DNA of 64,000 nucleotides. It comes from Sweltsa coloradensis (Eukaryota; Arthropoda; Insecta; Plecoptera; Chloroperlidae). The notes beneath the pieces were generated by a model. It had not been told where the DNA came from. It saw only the letters and a list, made by a program, of their open reading frames with translations, and did no database searches. Each line of letters opens with the position of its first letter. Position 1 is the first letter of the stretch. The DNA lies in assembly GCA_024449915.1 (NCBI GenBank), contig JAMZAV010000359.1:248001-312000 (forward strand), in the 5' to 3' direction. Shown here one piece after another: positions 46,601 through 57,735 of the stretch. A program made the position numbers and the translations under genes.

Positions 46601-48712
46601 ACGGTTGTATATATTTTATTTTAGAACTATACAATGATTTTATAATAAAAGACAAACACTCGTGCATTTAATCAGGGAGTAATTTAACACTGCAACATAT
46701 GTTAGGAAACGAAAGTTTGCTGATTGTGCTGCTTACGCTCGAAAAAACACGAAACAAAACTTGTCCATGTGACTACAAATAGATTATTAAAAAAGTTAAA
46801 AGAATAAACTTGCAATCTCAGTGTCATCACGATTATATCTACAACCTAATGTGACTTACGCAGCAATGTAATGTGAACAATTAGCATATTATTTCCAACC
46901 ATATGCACTAAAAGAAAGTTATTAAAATTATACATAAAAATATTCACTCTCACTTCATTATTCCTCCAAGTTGAATGACTCTGGGTTTGCAATGTGTTTT
47001 TAATGTTGCAAATTAGCCGGTCTAACAGGCCGTGAAACGTGAGCCTACCTACCTACGCTCGGGAATATAAGCGGCGGTGATATTAGAGGCCTCGGGCTGG
47101 CTCGGCAACTTGCACAGGGCACCCGGCAATCCTGTTTTGACCAAGCGACTATAAACAGTAAAAACTTAAATCTTGTGACAAATTTAAAAAATAAAAAATA
47201 AAACTCATTTATAATGTTTTATTCATATTTTTCTTTTCGATTGTGAATCTCGGGTTGCATGGGCTCAGCCGTGAACATTTAATTTAGACTTTTTCGGGAG
47301 AAACTATAGAAGCAGTATTCAACCCCTCAAAAATCACCCAAAACAAAAACAGAATATCCCATGTATGCAATAACTTTTTTTATTTTCTGTAAAAGTAATT
47401 TTATTCCAAATACATTATCCATAGAAAAATTGACGACAAGAGAAAGGGAGAGTGAGGCAGAATATTATAAAATAGAAAAAAGAGAGAAACTGCAACGACA
47501 TTATGAGATTCAATTTGCAATTAATATTTTCGTAAAATTATTTTAATATAAGATAACACTCCACACACTCCTCGTACGTTTTTTTAAACTTTTGTAAATA
47601 TTGATTCTCTTCTTGTTCATTGGATTTTGATATTGATCCTTTTCCCATTTAAATCTGTTCCAATATGAATCTGACGGCATAACCCCCACCTGTGTTGCAC
47701 ACACACAGCCCATGCAGTGACCGGTGCAGTTGACAGCCTAATAGGACCTCGCACTCAACATTGCACCACCACACAAGAAATATGTCCCGATCCGCGGAAT
47801 GTAACAAAGGAAAACAGATGACTATCGGCACTTTTATTGATTAGTGCTACAAGTCATTGAACTCGCTTAAAAAGAGCCACCAATCGACACCGTCTATAAC
47901 GATGAGGGGGGGTTTACTACCTGTTGCCTTGTTCTTTCATTACGTTTATTTCCTATGTGCCATACTGAATGTAGGTTAAATTCGAGTAATGATATGTCTA
48001 GGTACACTAGTAGGTCATGAACTCTCACATAGCGATAGGTGACAAGACAGTCAGCATATTTCTATGGATATCGTCGATGGGCGGAGATTAGGAGGTTCTT
48101 GCGAATTATTGTGCAATGTAGTGAACGTCTTCGATTAGTTGTCGTTTAATGACGCATGCAGTGGGGATGGGTTCACTTTCTGTGACGTATTCGTGCGACT
48201 GTGGTGTGGCGATGAGGAAAGAGGAAGAAGAATCCAAACTTCTTATTACTTGGAATTAGCATTTCACCACAAGACAGACCTTTAACATCGACTTTATGTG
48301 TTTGTTATGCCATTTATATAATGTTTTGCCGTTCACCTTTACAGCTATTTATAAATAAATGTAATTAATTCTTTATTTATTTGCATTCATTATTTAATAA
48401 TTGAAAATATGTTAATTAAAAAGTTATCTTAATAAATATAATTTTAAAAATAAAACGAAATCGCAATTTTTACTTCTGGGTTTTTACTACAATTGACTAG
48501 ACTCGTTCGTGTTTAAAAAAAAATAACGACACAATCAATAAATTAATACTTTCTGATTAAACATGTTTTACAACGCAAGTTATTTTTATTGCTGACGTTA
48601 TATTTTTAGTATTTGTCAACAAAACTAACTTTTCAGTTTACCAAAGTGTAAATAGGACTTAAATACTTACAACTATATACAAGCATTCGTTATTTATTAT
48701 TTAATTTCGCTT
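43662..48712. other. Long non-coding stretch with isolated GC-rich patches
   Basis: GC-richer patches are at 44280-44640 (contains GGCGTGGTGCCGCGGAGCCG) and 47020-47120. A 92-codon minus-strand frame at 45366-45644 and a B-box-like ACCAGAAACCTC segment near 46030 were noted. None has recognisable domains, splice-bounded structure or repeat partners within the window. Confidence 0.25.
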
Positions 48713-49290
48713 AGAGTTCGATCATTAAAATTTTGATGTCTATGGTTAAAGTTTGACAAGAAATACCGTAGATTTTAGGTAAACAACAATGCGTTCCAAT
48801 CTTCTGCATAGAGAAAATATGAAGAACGTTATAAAATCTGCTGTCAATGCCTTCTATATAACTGATAATATTCAACATGGAGAGAGGAGGTGTTGCCAGT
48901 TGATATTATGTTGCCACTTTATTTCGGTGCAGATAACACATTTCGTATCGTTCACCTAAAATAGAGATACAAGGTATTTCTTCTTAACCGTAGATAAGTG
49001 ATCATAAAAATAACCTTTATTTAATAATTATCGACACTTGTTCATTGACTGTGTGCATCGAGGGAAACCCCATTAGAGCAACTCAAGGAGGGTGAGACAG
49101 AGCAAAGGGCAACCACCTCCCTTCGATCTCCTCTCAATCACACTCTCTTCTCTTATTGTTTCTTTAAGTTATATAAACACTTTTAAAACGAGGGCATCCA
49201 CCTCACTGCATGGCGTCGGCGACAAGTCACGTGTTATGATGCGCCAGACGCGCCGACCACACAGCTGGAACTAGGACATTACTGGACAGA
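48713..49290 (+). repeat. Divergent HINE-like repeat (family 3), copy 1, 5' end missing
   Basis: It aligns with 49590-50040 through ordered blocks: TTCGATCATTAAAATTTTGA, CGTATCGTTCACCTAAAATA then GAGAT, AACCCCATTAGAGCAACTCA-like sequence, ACAGAGCAA, and TAAGTTATATAAACACTTTT followed by an AACGAGGGCATC stretch. The two copies are in direct orientation about 870 bp apart. This copy lacks the GAGCGAAGCGAGCG start. Confidence 0.5.
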
Positions 49291-49464
49291 TTATTACACG
49301 GGGAACAATCTCAAGTTTCTATTAAATATAATAAAAATAATCTTAGATTTCATTTAAATAGTTCAATGGAAAATAATACAGAAATTTAAAAAAATCTGGA
49401 TAGATTTTTATCTAACCAATACCCGCATGAGTGACCAATGAAACAGAGAAATTAATTTAGTAGT

Positions 49465-50040
49465 TAGCGAGCGAAGCGAGCGTTTCCATTTGACTCTGCC
49501 GGAAAAATTTAGTCACTGGTTTTTTTTTTTTTTTTTTTTTGTTTGTTGTTTTTATGTTTAATGTCTCGCCATAACAGTTCGAACGAGGCTTCGATCATTG
49601 AAATTTTGACCGTCCATAGTTAGTTTCGATGAATCCAGTAGTTTTTGGCAAAATCGTTCAAAAAGAAAATTAAGAAAGTTAATAAAGGTTAATGATTTTT
49701 TTTTCAACTACGGAGCAAATCTGATATAGTGCCAATTCATTTTAGTAATGTCCGTATCGTCACCAAAATAGAGATTAATTTTATTTTAACCGTGATAAGT
49801 AGTGTAATAACTTATTTAATTAAAAACAATGTTAACTTGCATGGCACGAGGAACCCATTAGGCAACTCAAGCAGTGCACAGAGCAATCACAATACTTTCG
49901 ACAAACACATTCTCATTATTGTTCCTTAAGTATATAAACATTTTTAACGAAGGGATCAGTCCTCAGATGCGGGGTTTATCCACAAAGTCAAGGTTATACC
50001 ACGGGTTTACCCAATACCTTGGCAATTATTAATACTGGCA
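49465..50040 (+). mobile_element. Divergent HINE-like repeat (family 3), copy 2
   Basis: It starts TAGCGAGCGAAGCGAGCG after T, then TTTCCATTTGACTCTG, close to the 5' end of the element at 749 (GAGCGAGCGAAGCGAGCG, TCTCCACTTGACTCT). It then has a T-rich tract at about 49520-49541 and the blocks shared with 48713-49290. No subterminal GCTCGCTA, hairpin or CTAG was found at the other end, so the 3' end is lost or differs. Confidence 0.5.
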
Positions 50041-50562
50041 ACGAACTCATTAGTTTTTTATATTTTTTTTATTTAGTTATATAATAAAAATTTGACAAAT
50101 TGTAGGTTTCCAGCTATAGCACGTACCCGCATGATCAACGTCCAAACAGAGGTTTTTAGTTTAGCTAATTATAGATTTATTATATAAAATATAAAAGCAC
50201 GTAGGCCTTCATGTCTCATCTAGACGTTTCGTCCACATTGTGGCGAGCATCATCAAGTACGTTCCTACTTCTGACTGATTCGTTTGCTCCGTCCTGGCTG
50301 TCTTGATGCATATAAACTCTCACACTGTAACTGATAATTATGCCTTTTTTAGTTATATTCTGGACTCGGTAAAAAAGTATAAATCATTTTTTAACGACAC
50401 CCTCTTTGCGGGCACCGATCATCGTTGGAGGAGTAAAATTTACACATGTTTAGGCCTGTATTCAAATTTGAATAATCACGCCAAGTATTTATTTTTTCGT
50501 GACAGAATACATATTTCTCTGCAATCAGTTTGTTATCGCCCAAATATTTAGAGCTAGATTAA
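50041..50562. other. Repeat-like tract of unknown class
   Basis: On the minus strand, about 50265-50155 reads TTGATGATGCTCGCCACAAT, GTGGACGAAACGTCTAGATG and AGACATGAAGGCC. This type of sequence is often seen next to retroelement 3' regions in invertebrates, but I cannot assign it. An 82-codon plus-strand frame at 50303-50551 is unrecognised. Confidence 0.25.
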
Positions 50563-50915
50563 TAAGGGCTGGACAAACCATCAAAAAATCGAAATTTCTT
50601 TACCTACTACATCGATGTGATATTATCGATTTCGATTAAAAAATTGTCAAAGTGCGAAAGCCGTTTACGCTGTAAATAACTATAAAGTAGATGTATTTTC
50701 TTTAAATTTTGGTTTGTTTGATAAGTTATGGTGGAGGTGCCGGGTCAGAAAAAAATCGTGAATTTTTAGCGATACCTTATCAGCCCTTTCTTCCACACAT
50801 TTTTTATAGCAGACCTGAACTCTTTTGATGCAATTTTTGTTTAAATTATGTTATTTACAAAAATAATAAAATTTCGATTTTTCGATATATCGAAATTTTC
50901 GCGAGTTCCCGATAG
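50563..50915. mobile_element. hAT-like MITE remnant with the 18-mer
   Basis: The left end TAAGGGCTGGACAAACC resembles hAT termini. The interior holds ATCGAT tracts, TTCTTTAAATTTTGG, the exact 18-mer at 50729-50746 and GCGATACCTTATCAGCCC, matching 20708-21200. A TTTCGATATATCGAAA palindrome is near 50880. The right end (about 50905-50915) is uncertain and no duplication was found. Confidence 0.45.
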
Positions 50916-51415
50916 TTGAATGCTATGTCTAACATATTGTGATATGGAGTAAGGACGACGACCCCTGACCAAGTGTTACCCCGCAGTTCATCATAAAAGT
51001 GATTGATTTTCTCTCCTCGTCTCTCAGGGAATGTTTTGCTATCTGATGAAATAATAACTGTGCCTCGGAGATGGGAAGAGTGGGTGGCGCTGGATGCGTC
51101 TCTTAGCAACCGTTGTCCGTGTCTTCTTATTCCATTTCCATCCCGGAGTTTCTGGTAAGACAACACGGCTGGAGTCAAGAGGATTTCCACTCGGGAATTA
51201 TATTCGTGCGTGGACATTTTATTCCCCCCCCCCCCATTTTCTTTGTTCACTGCCCTCATCCGTTTCAATTTTGATACAGTTTTTCCATCTTCTAAAATGG
51301 CGTTTTCCATTGGCATGCACTCGGCGAGTGCAGAGATGTCATTGTTGTCAACCTCCACTTGAATAACATCACAAAACTGAACAAATGAAAAGACAAGTGG
51401 CAATCCAGTGCGCAC
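50900..51415 (-). CDS. Unrecognised coding-like block (possible exon or TE fragment)
   Basis: A minus-strand frame stays open for 186 codons from about 51415 to 50855. The first part is more protein-like than most frames here: after a CTTTTCATTTGTTCAG acceptor-like site at about 51377, residues include CDVIQVEVDNNDISALAECM and ILEDGKTVSKLKRMRAVNKE. A homopolymer (about 9-10 C on the plus strand at 51227-51236) follows and could cause a frame error. The end of the frame overlaps the adjacent hAT-like remnant. I recognise no family. It may be a real exon, a fragment of the same lost element as 52100-52400, or chance. Confidence 0.2.
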
Positions 51416-51639
51416 TAGGGCGCACTAGACTTGCGACCTGAGTGCGGCCAATTGGAAAACGCCATTAATTAAACTTGGTCTCGGGCAGGAACTCCCACTC
51501 TACGCATTGCTTTATAGTTAATATTAGTCGTATTTTTAAATTCTACGATCTTGTACTTTAGACAATCATGGCAATCGTTATTTCCAAAACACTTCTACAA
51601 TTCCACAAAAAAGTCTTCAATTTCAGTATCCTATACTCC

Positions 51640-52011
51640 TTATATTTTGCAGTGTACCCCCCCCCCCCTTCCCTGCCAATATTCACCCTCTTTCGGACCA
51701 GGAAATTTAACTTGATTGAGTTTCAAAACATAATTCTCTTCTTTTACATTAAAGATGCCTTGTAAACCAAACAATAACAAATTACAATACACAACTTTAT
51801 CAAACATCAAATTATTTTCTTTTGCTTTGTTATTTGCATTTCGTGCTTTGACAATTGTATTTTTAAACAAATTCCAAGGTGGTTGTGCAAGCCTATGGCA
51901 GGGTCCACTATACCTATAACAGCTGCTGTCACAAGTATCTAGTGGACCATCTTGTTCTCTGAATGAACAAAGCAGAGTGCAGACCCAAAAAGGTCCAATC
52001 AAACTTGTCAC
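51640..52011 (-). CDS. Unrecognised coding-like block
   Basis: An open minus-strand frame of 123 codons without an ATG at its start. Residues include SLIGPFWVCTLLCSFREQDG, SCYRYSGPCHRLAQPPWNL and FKNTIVKARNANNKAKEN. It has five cysteines over about 40 residues and no recognisable domain. It lies just downstream of the remnant at 52100-52400 on the same strand, so the two could be parts of one decayed gene. Confidence 0.2.
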   Translation of the reverse strand: MTSLIGPFWVCTLLCSFREQDGPLDTCDSSCYRYSGPCHRLAQPPWNLFKNTIVKARNANNKAKENNLMFDKVVYCNLLLFGLQGIFNVKEENYVLKLNQVKFPGPKEGEYWQGRGGGVHCKI

Positions 52012-52099
52012 TTGAGTAAATGGGTATAGTTTATTATAATTTTACTTTTCTCCTGCCGCGTGCCCTCGAAATCAGGGAATGGGACACATTTGGCAGTTA

Positions 52100-52400
52100 G
52101 CAAATATCTATTCGCTCGGCCAAAGCATACATGGACAGCCCTGTGGTCATAGATTTAAAAAAAAAAGTCTTATCAGCCAGAAAAACATCACGAATAATAT
52201 AGTCAATTTTGGAGTTTTTAACTAAATCAAAATTCGTGAAAAATTTATTTTTTATAATTTTTTTAAAAACAAAATTTAGAAATGTGTTAATGCAGAGCCC
52301 TATGTTTCCACATTCGTGACATATGTTAAAAATTTCAAACCCCTGTGGTGTCAGTCGGTCGAGCGAACAGCAATTTGCCTAAAATGCATGTCCTATACTT
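52100..52400 (-). pseudogene. Coding-like remnant, related to 18800-18975
   Basis: On the minus strand a frame without stops reads CSLDRLTPQGFEIFNICHEC, then NIGLCINTFLNF, DLVKNSKIDYII, and RDVFLADKT; after a T run (about 52156-52165) it continues one frame over as KSMTTGLSMYALAERIDIC before a stop. The blocks RLTP, IDYIxRD and LSMYAL also occur in order at 18800-18975. A frame change at a homopolymer could be true decay or a sequencing error. Two paired cysteines (C..C in ICHEC) hint at metal binding, but I recognise no family. A transposon protein is the simplest reading. Confidence 0.45.
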
Positions 52401-52693
52401 TGAAAGTGGACGCGACCATCTTTGTCTTTGACGAGGTTGCTGTCACTACATGAGTGAGGAGTACTGTTCTATATACTTCACGTACATTCTAGTGAACCAG
52501 CGTGGGATCTCACATATGTGTCACCGAGTCCCGCTACCAAGACTTGTGTGATGACAGTTCAGTGAGACTGTACTTATTGTTAATTATATTAATTTTACAT
52601 TTTGAATTAATATTAACGGTATTTTCTCTATTCTCTCTGCAAGTCCCGGTTAGTAGAGTACACCGTGGGTGGATAGGTACATCCTCTTGTCCC

Positions 52694-52732
<39 letters not shown>
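52694..52732. repeat. (CAT)n microsatellite
   Basis: About thirteen CAT triplets; a poly-His frame results from it. Confidence 0.95.
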
Positions 52733-53017
52733 TCTTTCATTCATCATCGTTTATCGTCTTGCGTAACTAACGCGAACAGAAACAATGGCAACGTTCATCA
52801 AAATAATGTTTAATATATGCCATAATCATGGGCGTTTTGCTTCTGTCAGCCCTATGATCGAAATACGTAAGTCTAGGATCTAGACCCTTCACAATCGTTA
52901 GAGTTTCCCACTTACGTACATTTTTGGCAATGGCCTCAAAATTTTAAATAAGTCTTTTAAACTATAATCGATCATTTATATGCCTTACGTTACGATTATG
53001 TTACCATTTGTTATTTT

Positions 53018-53447
53018 TAGGGCTGGGATGTGACATATCATTATCGCACGAAAATTTTGATATTAATATATCGAAATGTTATTATCTGTGCAAGTGTTTT
53101 CTTAAAATTGTTTCAAAGTAGGCCTACTATTAATGTGTGTTTTAGTTCACCAAAACTAAAAACGATGTTGACGTTCTCACAGTCGCGTTGAATGACCCGG
53201 CACCTCCACCATAATAATTATGCACACTAACTCTCGTTTAAAAAAAAAGCTCAATTATTTTTCTATGATATTTACACCTTTGGGGACTTGTACATTTTCA
53301 TCCCAAAATGTATATCTTCGTTCTAGTTTCCTTATTTTTTTTTTAAATTTAAATTTGAACCTTTTTTCTGTAAATTTTGATTGTTCGATAATATGGAGTT
53401 CCAATATCGATATCGTATCGAAAAATCGATCATTTTGACCAGTCTTA
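53018..53447. mobile_element. hAT-like MITE, 430 bp, with the 18-mer
   Basis: The left end is TAGGGCTGGGATGTGAC; the right end in reverse complement is TAAGACTGGTCAAAATG. GTTATTTT precedes and GTTACTCT follows (6 of 8). Both arms run into ATCG-rich sequence typical of this group (GATATCGTATCGAAAAATCG near the right end). The exact 18-mer is in the middle on the minus strand (53194-53211). Confidence 0.6.
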
Positions 53448-55830
53448 GTTACTCTGATATTTAAGAAATATAAATATTATGTGGGGGGGGGGGGGGTTAA
53501 ATGTCGCAACTCACTGTGCCCTATCGTGGTATTCTCTGTGAAAATACGATCACCTAAAAACTATTAGGCCTATACTTCAAATGAAATGTAACCAATATAT
53601 TTATATTCCTTCGATCGTTCTGCTAAATTCTAAATTTAATTATCGGTTACAATAATCGTCGGGACACAAAAAAGTAATCTATCGATAGTGAGTGAAATAA
53701 GAGTTGGGTGGTCGTTCTCAAGGCATGCGAAGACTGGCCACATTTCACAGTAACGAATTCTCTGGCTGGTCTCCATGTGCAAGTTTTAAATCACTGTGTG
53801 GACACTAAACCAATGCTAATACTCCCGTCCGTACCCCACTTTGAACTCTGGGGGTCAGGTCAAGGGGCATAGGGGACAAGCGCGTTGTAGTAGAATAAGG
53901 AATATACAAAGTGTTAAAAAGGGGGGGGGGGGGGAATAAATATGTTTGGTATAGCTACAAGGGGATACGTATAGTCGAGTTGTGGAAGGGAAATGAAACA
54001 GGGCAATATATTATGTTCTAGGGGAAATAAGTAACATATTTTCGAAATAGTAAACAAATAAAAAAAGTGCTTGTATTAATGTGGGAAGGGAAAATATAAA
54101 AAGGGCAACATGTAAGGGAGAGCGAATGCGAGCTTGATATTTATGAATGAATGTGGAGGCGTGACGGTACGTCTTGTAAGCGGGTGCCTATGTATGTATT
54201 TATTAAATTAGTTATGTTGTATACATATTATTATAAACCTCACCCCTCTCCAGATTCCTTCATAGCACGGAGCTCATCCCAACACGAACACGGGCGGAAG
54301 AACAGCCCGCCCGAATCTCGCGTGCCTAAGTTGCGCAACGACTTTTTGTCCGGGAACTCAAAATAAAATCAAAGACTTTTTAGTTTTTACCTAGTAGTAA
54401 AAACATTTTAAAATGTATGAGTCGTGAAACGTTTCTATTCACAAGGTTGGGCCAAATTCATTAATCAAATATTGGTGTCATTAACCCTTCGTTATTCACA
54501 TTCATAAAATAAGAGGGGAAACGAAATTAAAACATTGTCAAAGAAACCTTTTTATTTTAGATTTAATTTCTTCGACAATAGTTTAACTTTAACCCTTCGC
54601 GAATTTTCCGTCGAATGTTATTTAACGCCTACACGAAATCGTCCCGAACTTTGTAAGGTCAAAGGCACCACCGTCCCGGAAGCGTGGGTTTTGACAGCCC
54701 CCCCCCCCCCCTGCCCCCGACAATGTGGTCTTGCGCGAGAGGTCGCCTACCCCTCATACTCTTTTGTGCGTGGATATCAACAATACCTGCACGCATCTAC
54801 GCACCCCCCCCCCACATTGCACATTCCCTTGTTGGGTCGTAAGGTCAACTACCCCTCACCTCACACCTTGACGCTTTCACTTTCTCGCTGCTACAACCAA
54901 CCCCAATACATATTTAACTTATGACAGCGTAATCTTGAGCTCAATATTATTATCTTGATTACCACCACGTGCACCCTCCCCCCTCCTTCTACACAATAAA
55001 TTGCGTGCGATCTTCATCTCATTGTTCAACCTTCACAAATGCGTGTGAACTTGAGCTAAAAACTAAAACTATGAATGAATATGCGCAAAAGTTTGAGTTC
55101 ATAAAAAAAATGCATAAATCTAAGACCTCTGTCTTTTGAAAAGACCGAATTTACAAAAAATTGTGGTTGCTGATATTTTTATTATAGCTTTCTCTTACCT
55201 TTGACTGTGCATGTGATATAAATGTATATAAATAATAAATATATAAATGTGTATCTTTCGTATCTAAGATCTACGATTTTTTTCTTTTGGCGGTACAAAT
55301 ATTAGAAAACGTACCGGAAAATGTAAAAAAAAAAAAAAAACACTGGAAAATGCAAGGTATTCAAGATACACATTTCAAAATTCCTCATTGCTCAGTCAAA
55401 GGTGAGTGTAAGCTATAATAAAAATTTCAACCATCCAAATCGTATACGTTTTGAAAAACTTGTCACCCAAAATCGTTGATTAAAAATACAATTAACGAAA
55501 AAATACATAACAAAAAAAATCAAAAAAATGATTTGGTATTTTCAAAAAACTACATAATTTAGAATATTTTTTTCTTGAACTCACAGGCTGAAGGTTGTTT
55601 TCCAGTGCCCCCCTCCACCCCCTGATCTGAGGGTGATCGCTAGTCAGTGTTGTTGCTAGCAGGCCAGAGAGTGGAGGTCAACGAACGACCGCCGCGTGGT
55701 GGATCATAGTAGGCCCGAGCGTAACACCGCCAGAGCGCAGGCGCCGAGTCCACTACAACGCGCGCACCATGTGTTGGGGCTGGTCAGTGTTCCAACGTGG
55801 GTCGTTCAACTCGCTCACGTACCGCGAGGA
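53448..55830. other. Unique stretch with G/C homopolymers
   Basis: G runs at about 53483-53496 and 53922-53934 and C runs at 54699-54710 and 54805-54813. A 129-codon plus-strand frame (54535-54924) crosses the C runs without recognisable similarity. A CpG-rich patch at 55630-55830 includes CTAGTCAGTGTTG and CGCCAGAGCGCAGGCGCCG and may be promoter-like. Confidence 0.3.
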
Positions 55831-56092
55831 ATACCCCCGATCAAACCGGGGTGCACAAAGTTCAAACTCACACTCGGAAAATACAATCGATTCTGTCAAT
55901 CAAACAATTCTTATTCTTAATACCCCTCGATCAAACCGGGGTGGACAAAGTTCAAACTCACACTCGACAAATACAATCGATTCTGTCAATCAAACAATTC
56001 ATATTCTTAATACCCCTCGATCAAACGGGGGTGGACAAAGTTCAAACTCACACTCGACAAATACAATCGATTCTGTCAATCACAAACAATAG
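55831..56092 (+). repeat. 90-bp tandem repeat, about three units
   Basis: TCAAACCGGGGT (last unit TCAAACGGGGGT) recurs at 55841, 55931 and 56021, an exact 90-bp period. Because 90 is a multiple of three, two frames stay open across the repeat (107 codons each), giving 30-residue repeats such as SNSHSTNTIDSVNQ. One frame starts near 55769 in the CpG-rich patch. The repeat is certain; translation is not. Confidence 0.9.
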
Positions 56093-57504
56093 TTTTTACT
56101 TTGCTTATAGTCTAAACTAAAAGAGACAATTTTTCTACTTTTTGAATAATTTATAATTCCAATACAGTTTTACAGTTTAAAAAAATATATATATATTAAG
56201 GAAATACATTTCCCTCTTCCTTTACATAGGCCTTTTTTTATAAGCTTGTGTTATTATGGCATTCTTAAAAATAACGATAAATCAAAATATTTAAAGTTGT
56301 AAATTTAAATCGTGTTAATGCTAATGGGAGTTTTTTTTTACTGAGTTAGTTTAATTTCGTTACCAGAAAACATTTGTTTATGGGTTTGATTTATTTTACA
56401 ATTGTATAATTTTCATGAATTATGAATAAAACATAAGTTACATGGTCTACATACATAATATACATAATTAGTGGGTCACACCAATGGTGACAAACCGATT
56501 AAATGTACCCTACAGCAAGTGTGTATGTTTTTTTAAGAAATCAGCTCACATCACTAAAGGGTCATAAGAGATAATAATACATTGTTGCCAAGCGTATTTC
56601 GCGACATGTGTGGTAACCTGCTCTTCTCATTGGAATTGTACGAAATGACTGACATACGTGAGATCCCTATTGTTTTAGCAGAGTTCTCCGCTATCACCGG
56701 GCGAACATACTCAGTACAGGAGAGCGAGATAAGATAACCAGACCCAAACTCAATGTTTCGTTGTGCAAATAAAAAAGTCATTGCCCCCAGTTCGGTTCCT
56801 ATAGCAGCCGCAGTGTTCATATTCGCGCGTCAATATTTTCTATTTTTATCGTTACTCAGAATGAAGATAGGCATGACTTGTTTCGCTCGTCGCTATATAT
56901 ATACATACTGAGGTTCACACTCTTCATCATCTTCCATGTTAAATGTAGGCCACGGAGGATTGTTCACTTTTTATTGAATATTTAATATTCACTACTTTTA
57001 GCTAGTATTAGCTAGTATTTAGTAGTATTACAAATACAAAACTGACACAAGATTGTTAAATATTCTGCCTGCAACATTAATCCCCCCCCCCCGCGTCCAA
57101 CCCTCCCTTACCTAATACAATGCATTTGCGGTAGCACTGACCCCGGGAGTTAGGCCTCACATGTGACACGGCGCCTGCATTAAATATAACAGATCGCGCC
57201 AACACAATATTATATGGAAACAAACTTCTGTACTACTCTTACCTATACATCATGTAACAGATTTTCTTATTCCACCGAAGAATTCTTTGTTATGTCATCA
57301 CTTTGTGTTTTTAGGCGCCTCGTTTGTGTTGTCAAGTTGCATCTCTGTAACTGAACAAGGAGGTTGCTCCAAACTGCTTGTAACAATTATTTATTGTTGT
57401 TGTGGCAGCGGTAACACACATAAATTATATTTTCCTTGAGAAGTTTCAAAACTAGGCCTATACATTGCATTGGTTTCCATACTTCGTGCGATTCTTTCTT
57501 TGAG
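56093..57504. other. Non-coding stretch, no recognised feature
   Basis: AT-rich; a C run near 57082-57092. An 88-codon minus-strand frame at 56554-56820 is unrecognised. Confidence 0.3.
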
Positions 57505-57735
57505 TGCACTGGTTTCAAAAATATATTTTGTTTGTGATTTATTTCTCAAGTGCAAACGATTTCAAATGGATTTATATTTTCAAGTGCATTCATTTCAAAA
57601 GAGATTTATATTTTCAAGTGAATTTATAAAGGGATTTGTATTTTCAAGAGCATTTATTTCAAAAGGGATTTATATTTTCAAGTGCATTTGATTTCAAAAG
57701 GGATTTATATTTTCAAGTGCATTGTTTCAAAATTG
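57505..57735. repeat. Imperfect minisatellite, about 35-38-bp period
   Basis: Six or so units built from TTTCAAAAGGGATTTATATT and TTCAAGTGCATT, with the last two almost identical. A 73-codon plus-strand frame of Phe, Ile and Lys repeats follows from it. Confidence 0.85.

Noticed and set aside
51297..51463. Inverted match ATGGCGTTTTCC at 51297 and 51452
   Set aside because: Short arms about 140 bp apart with no target duplication; it may be a small inverted duplication, not enough to call an element.
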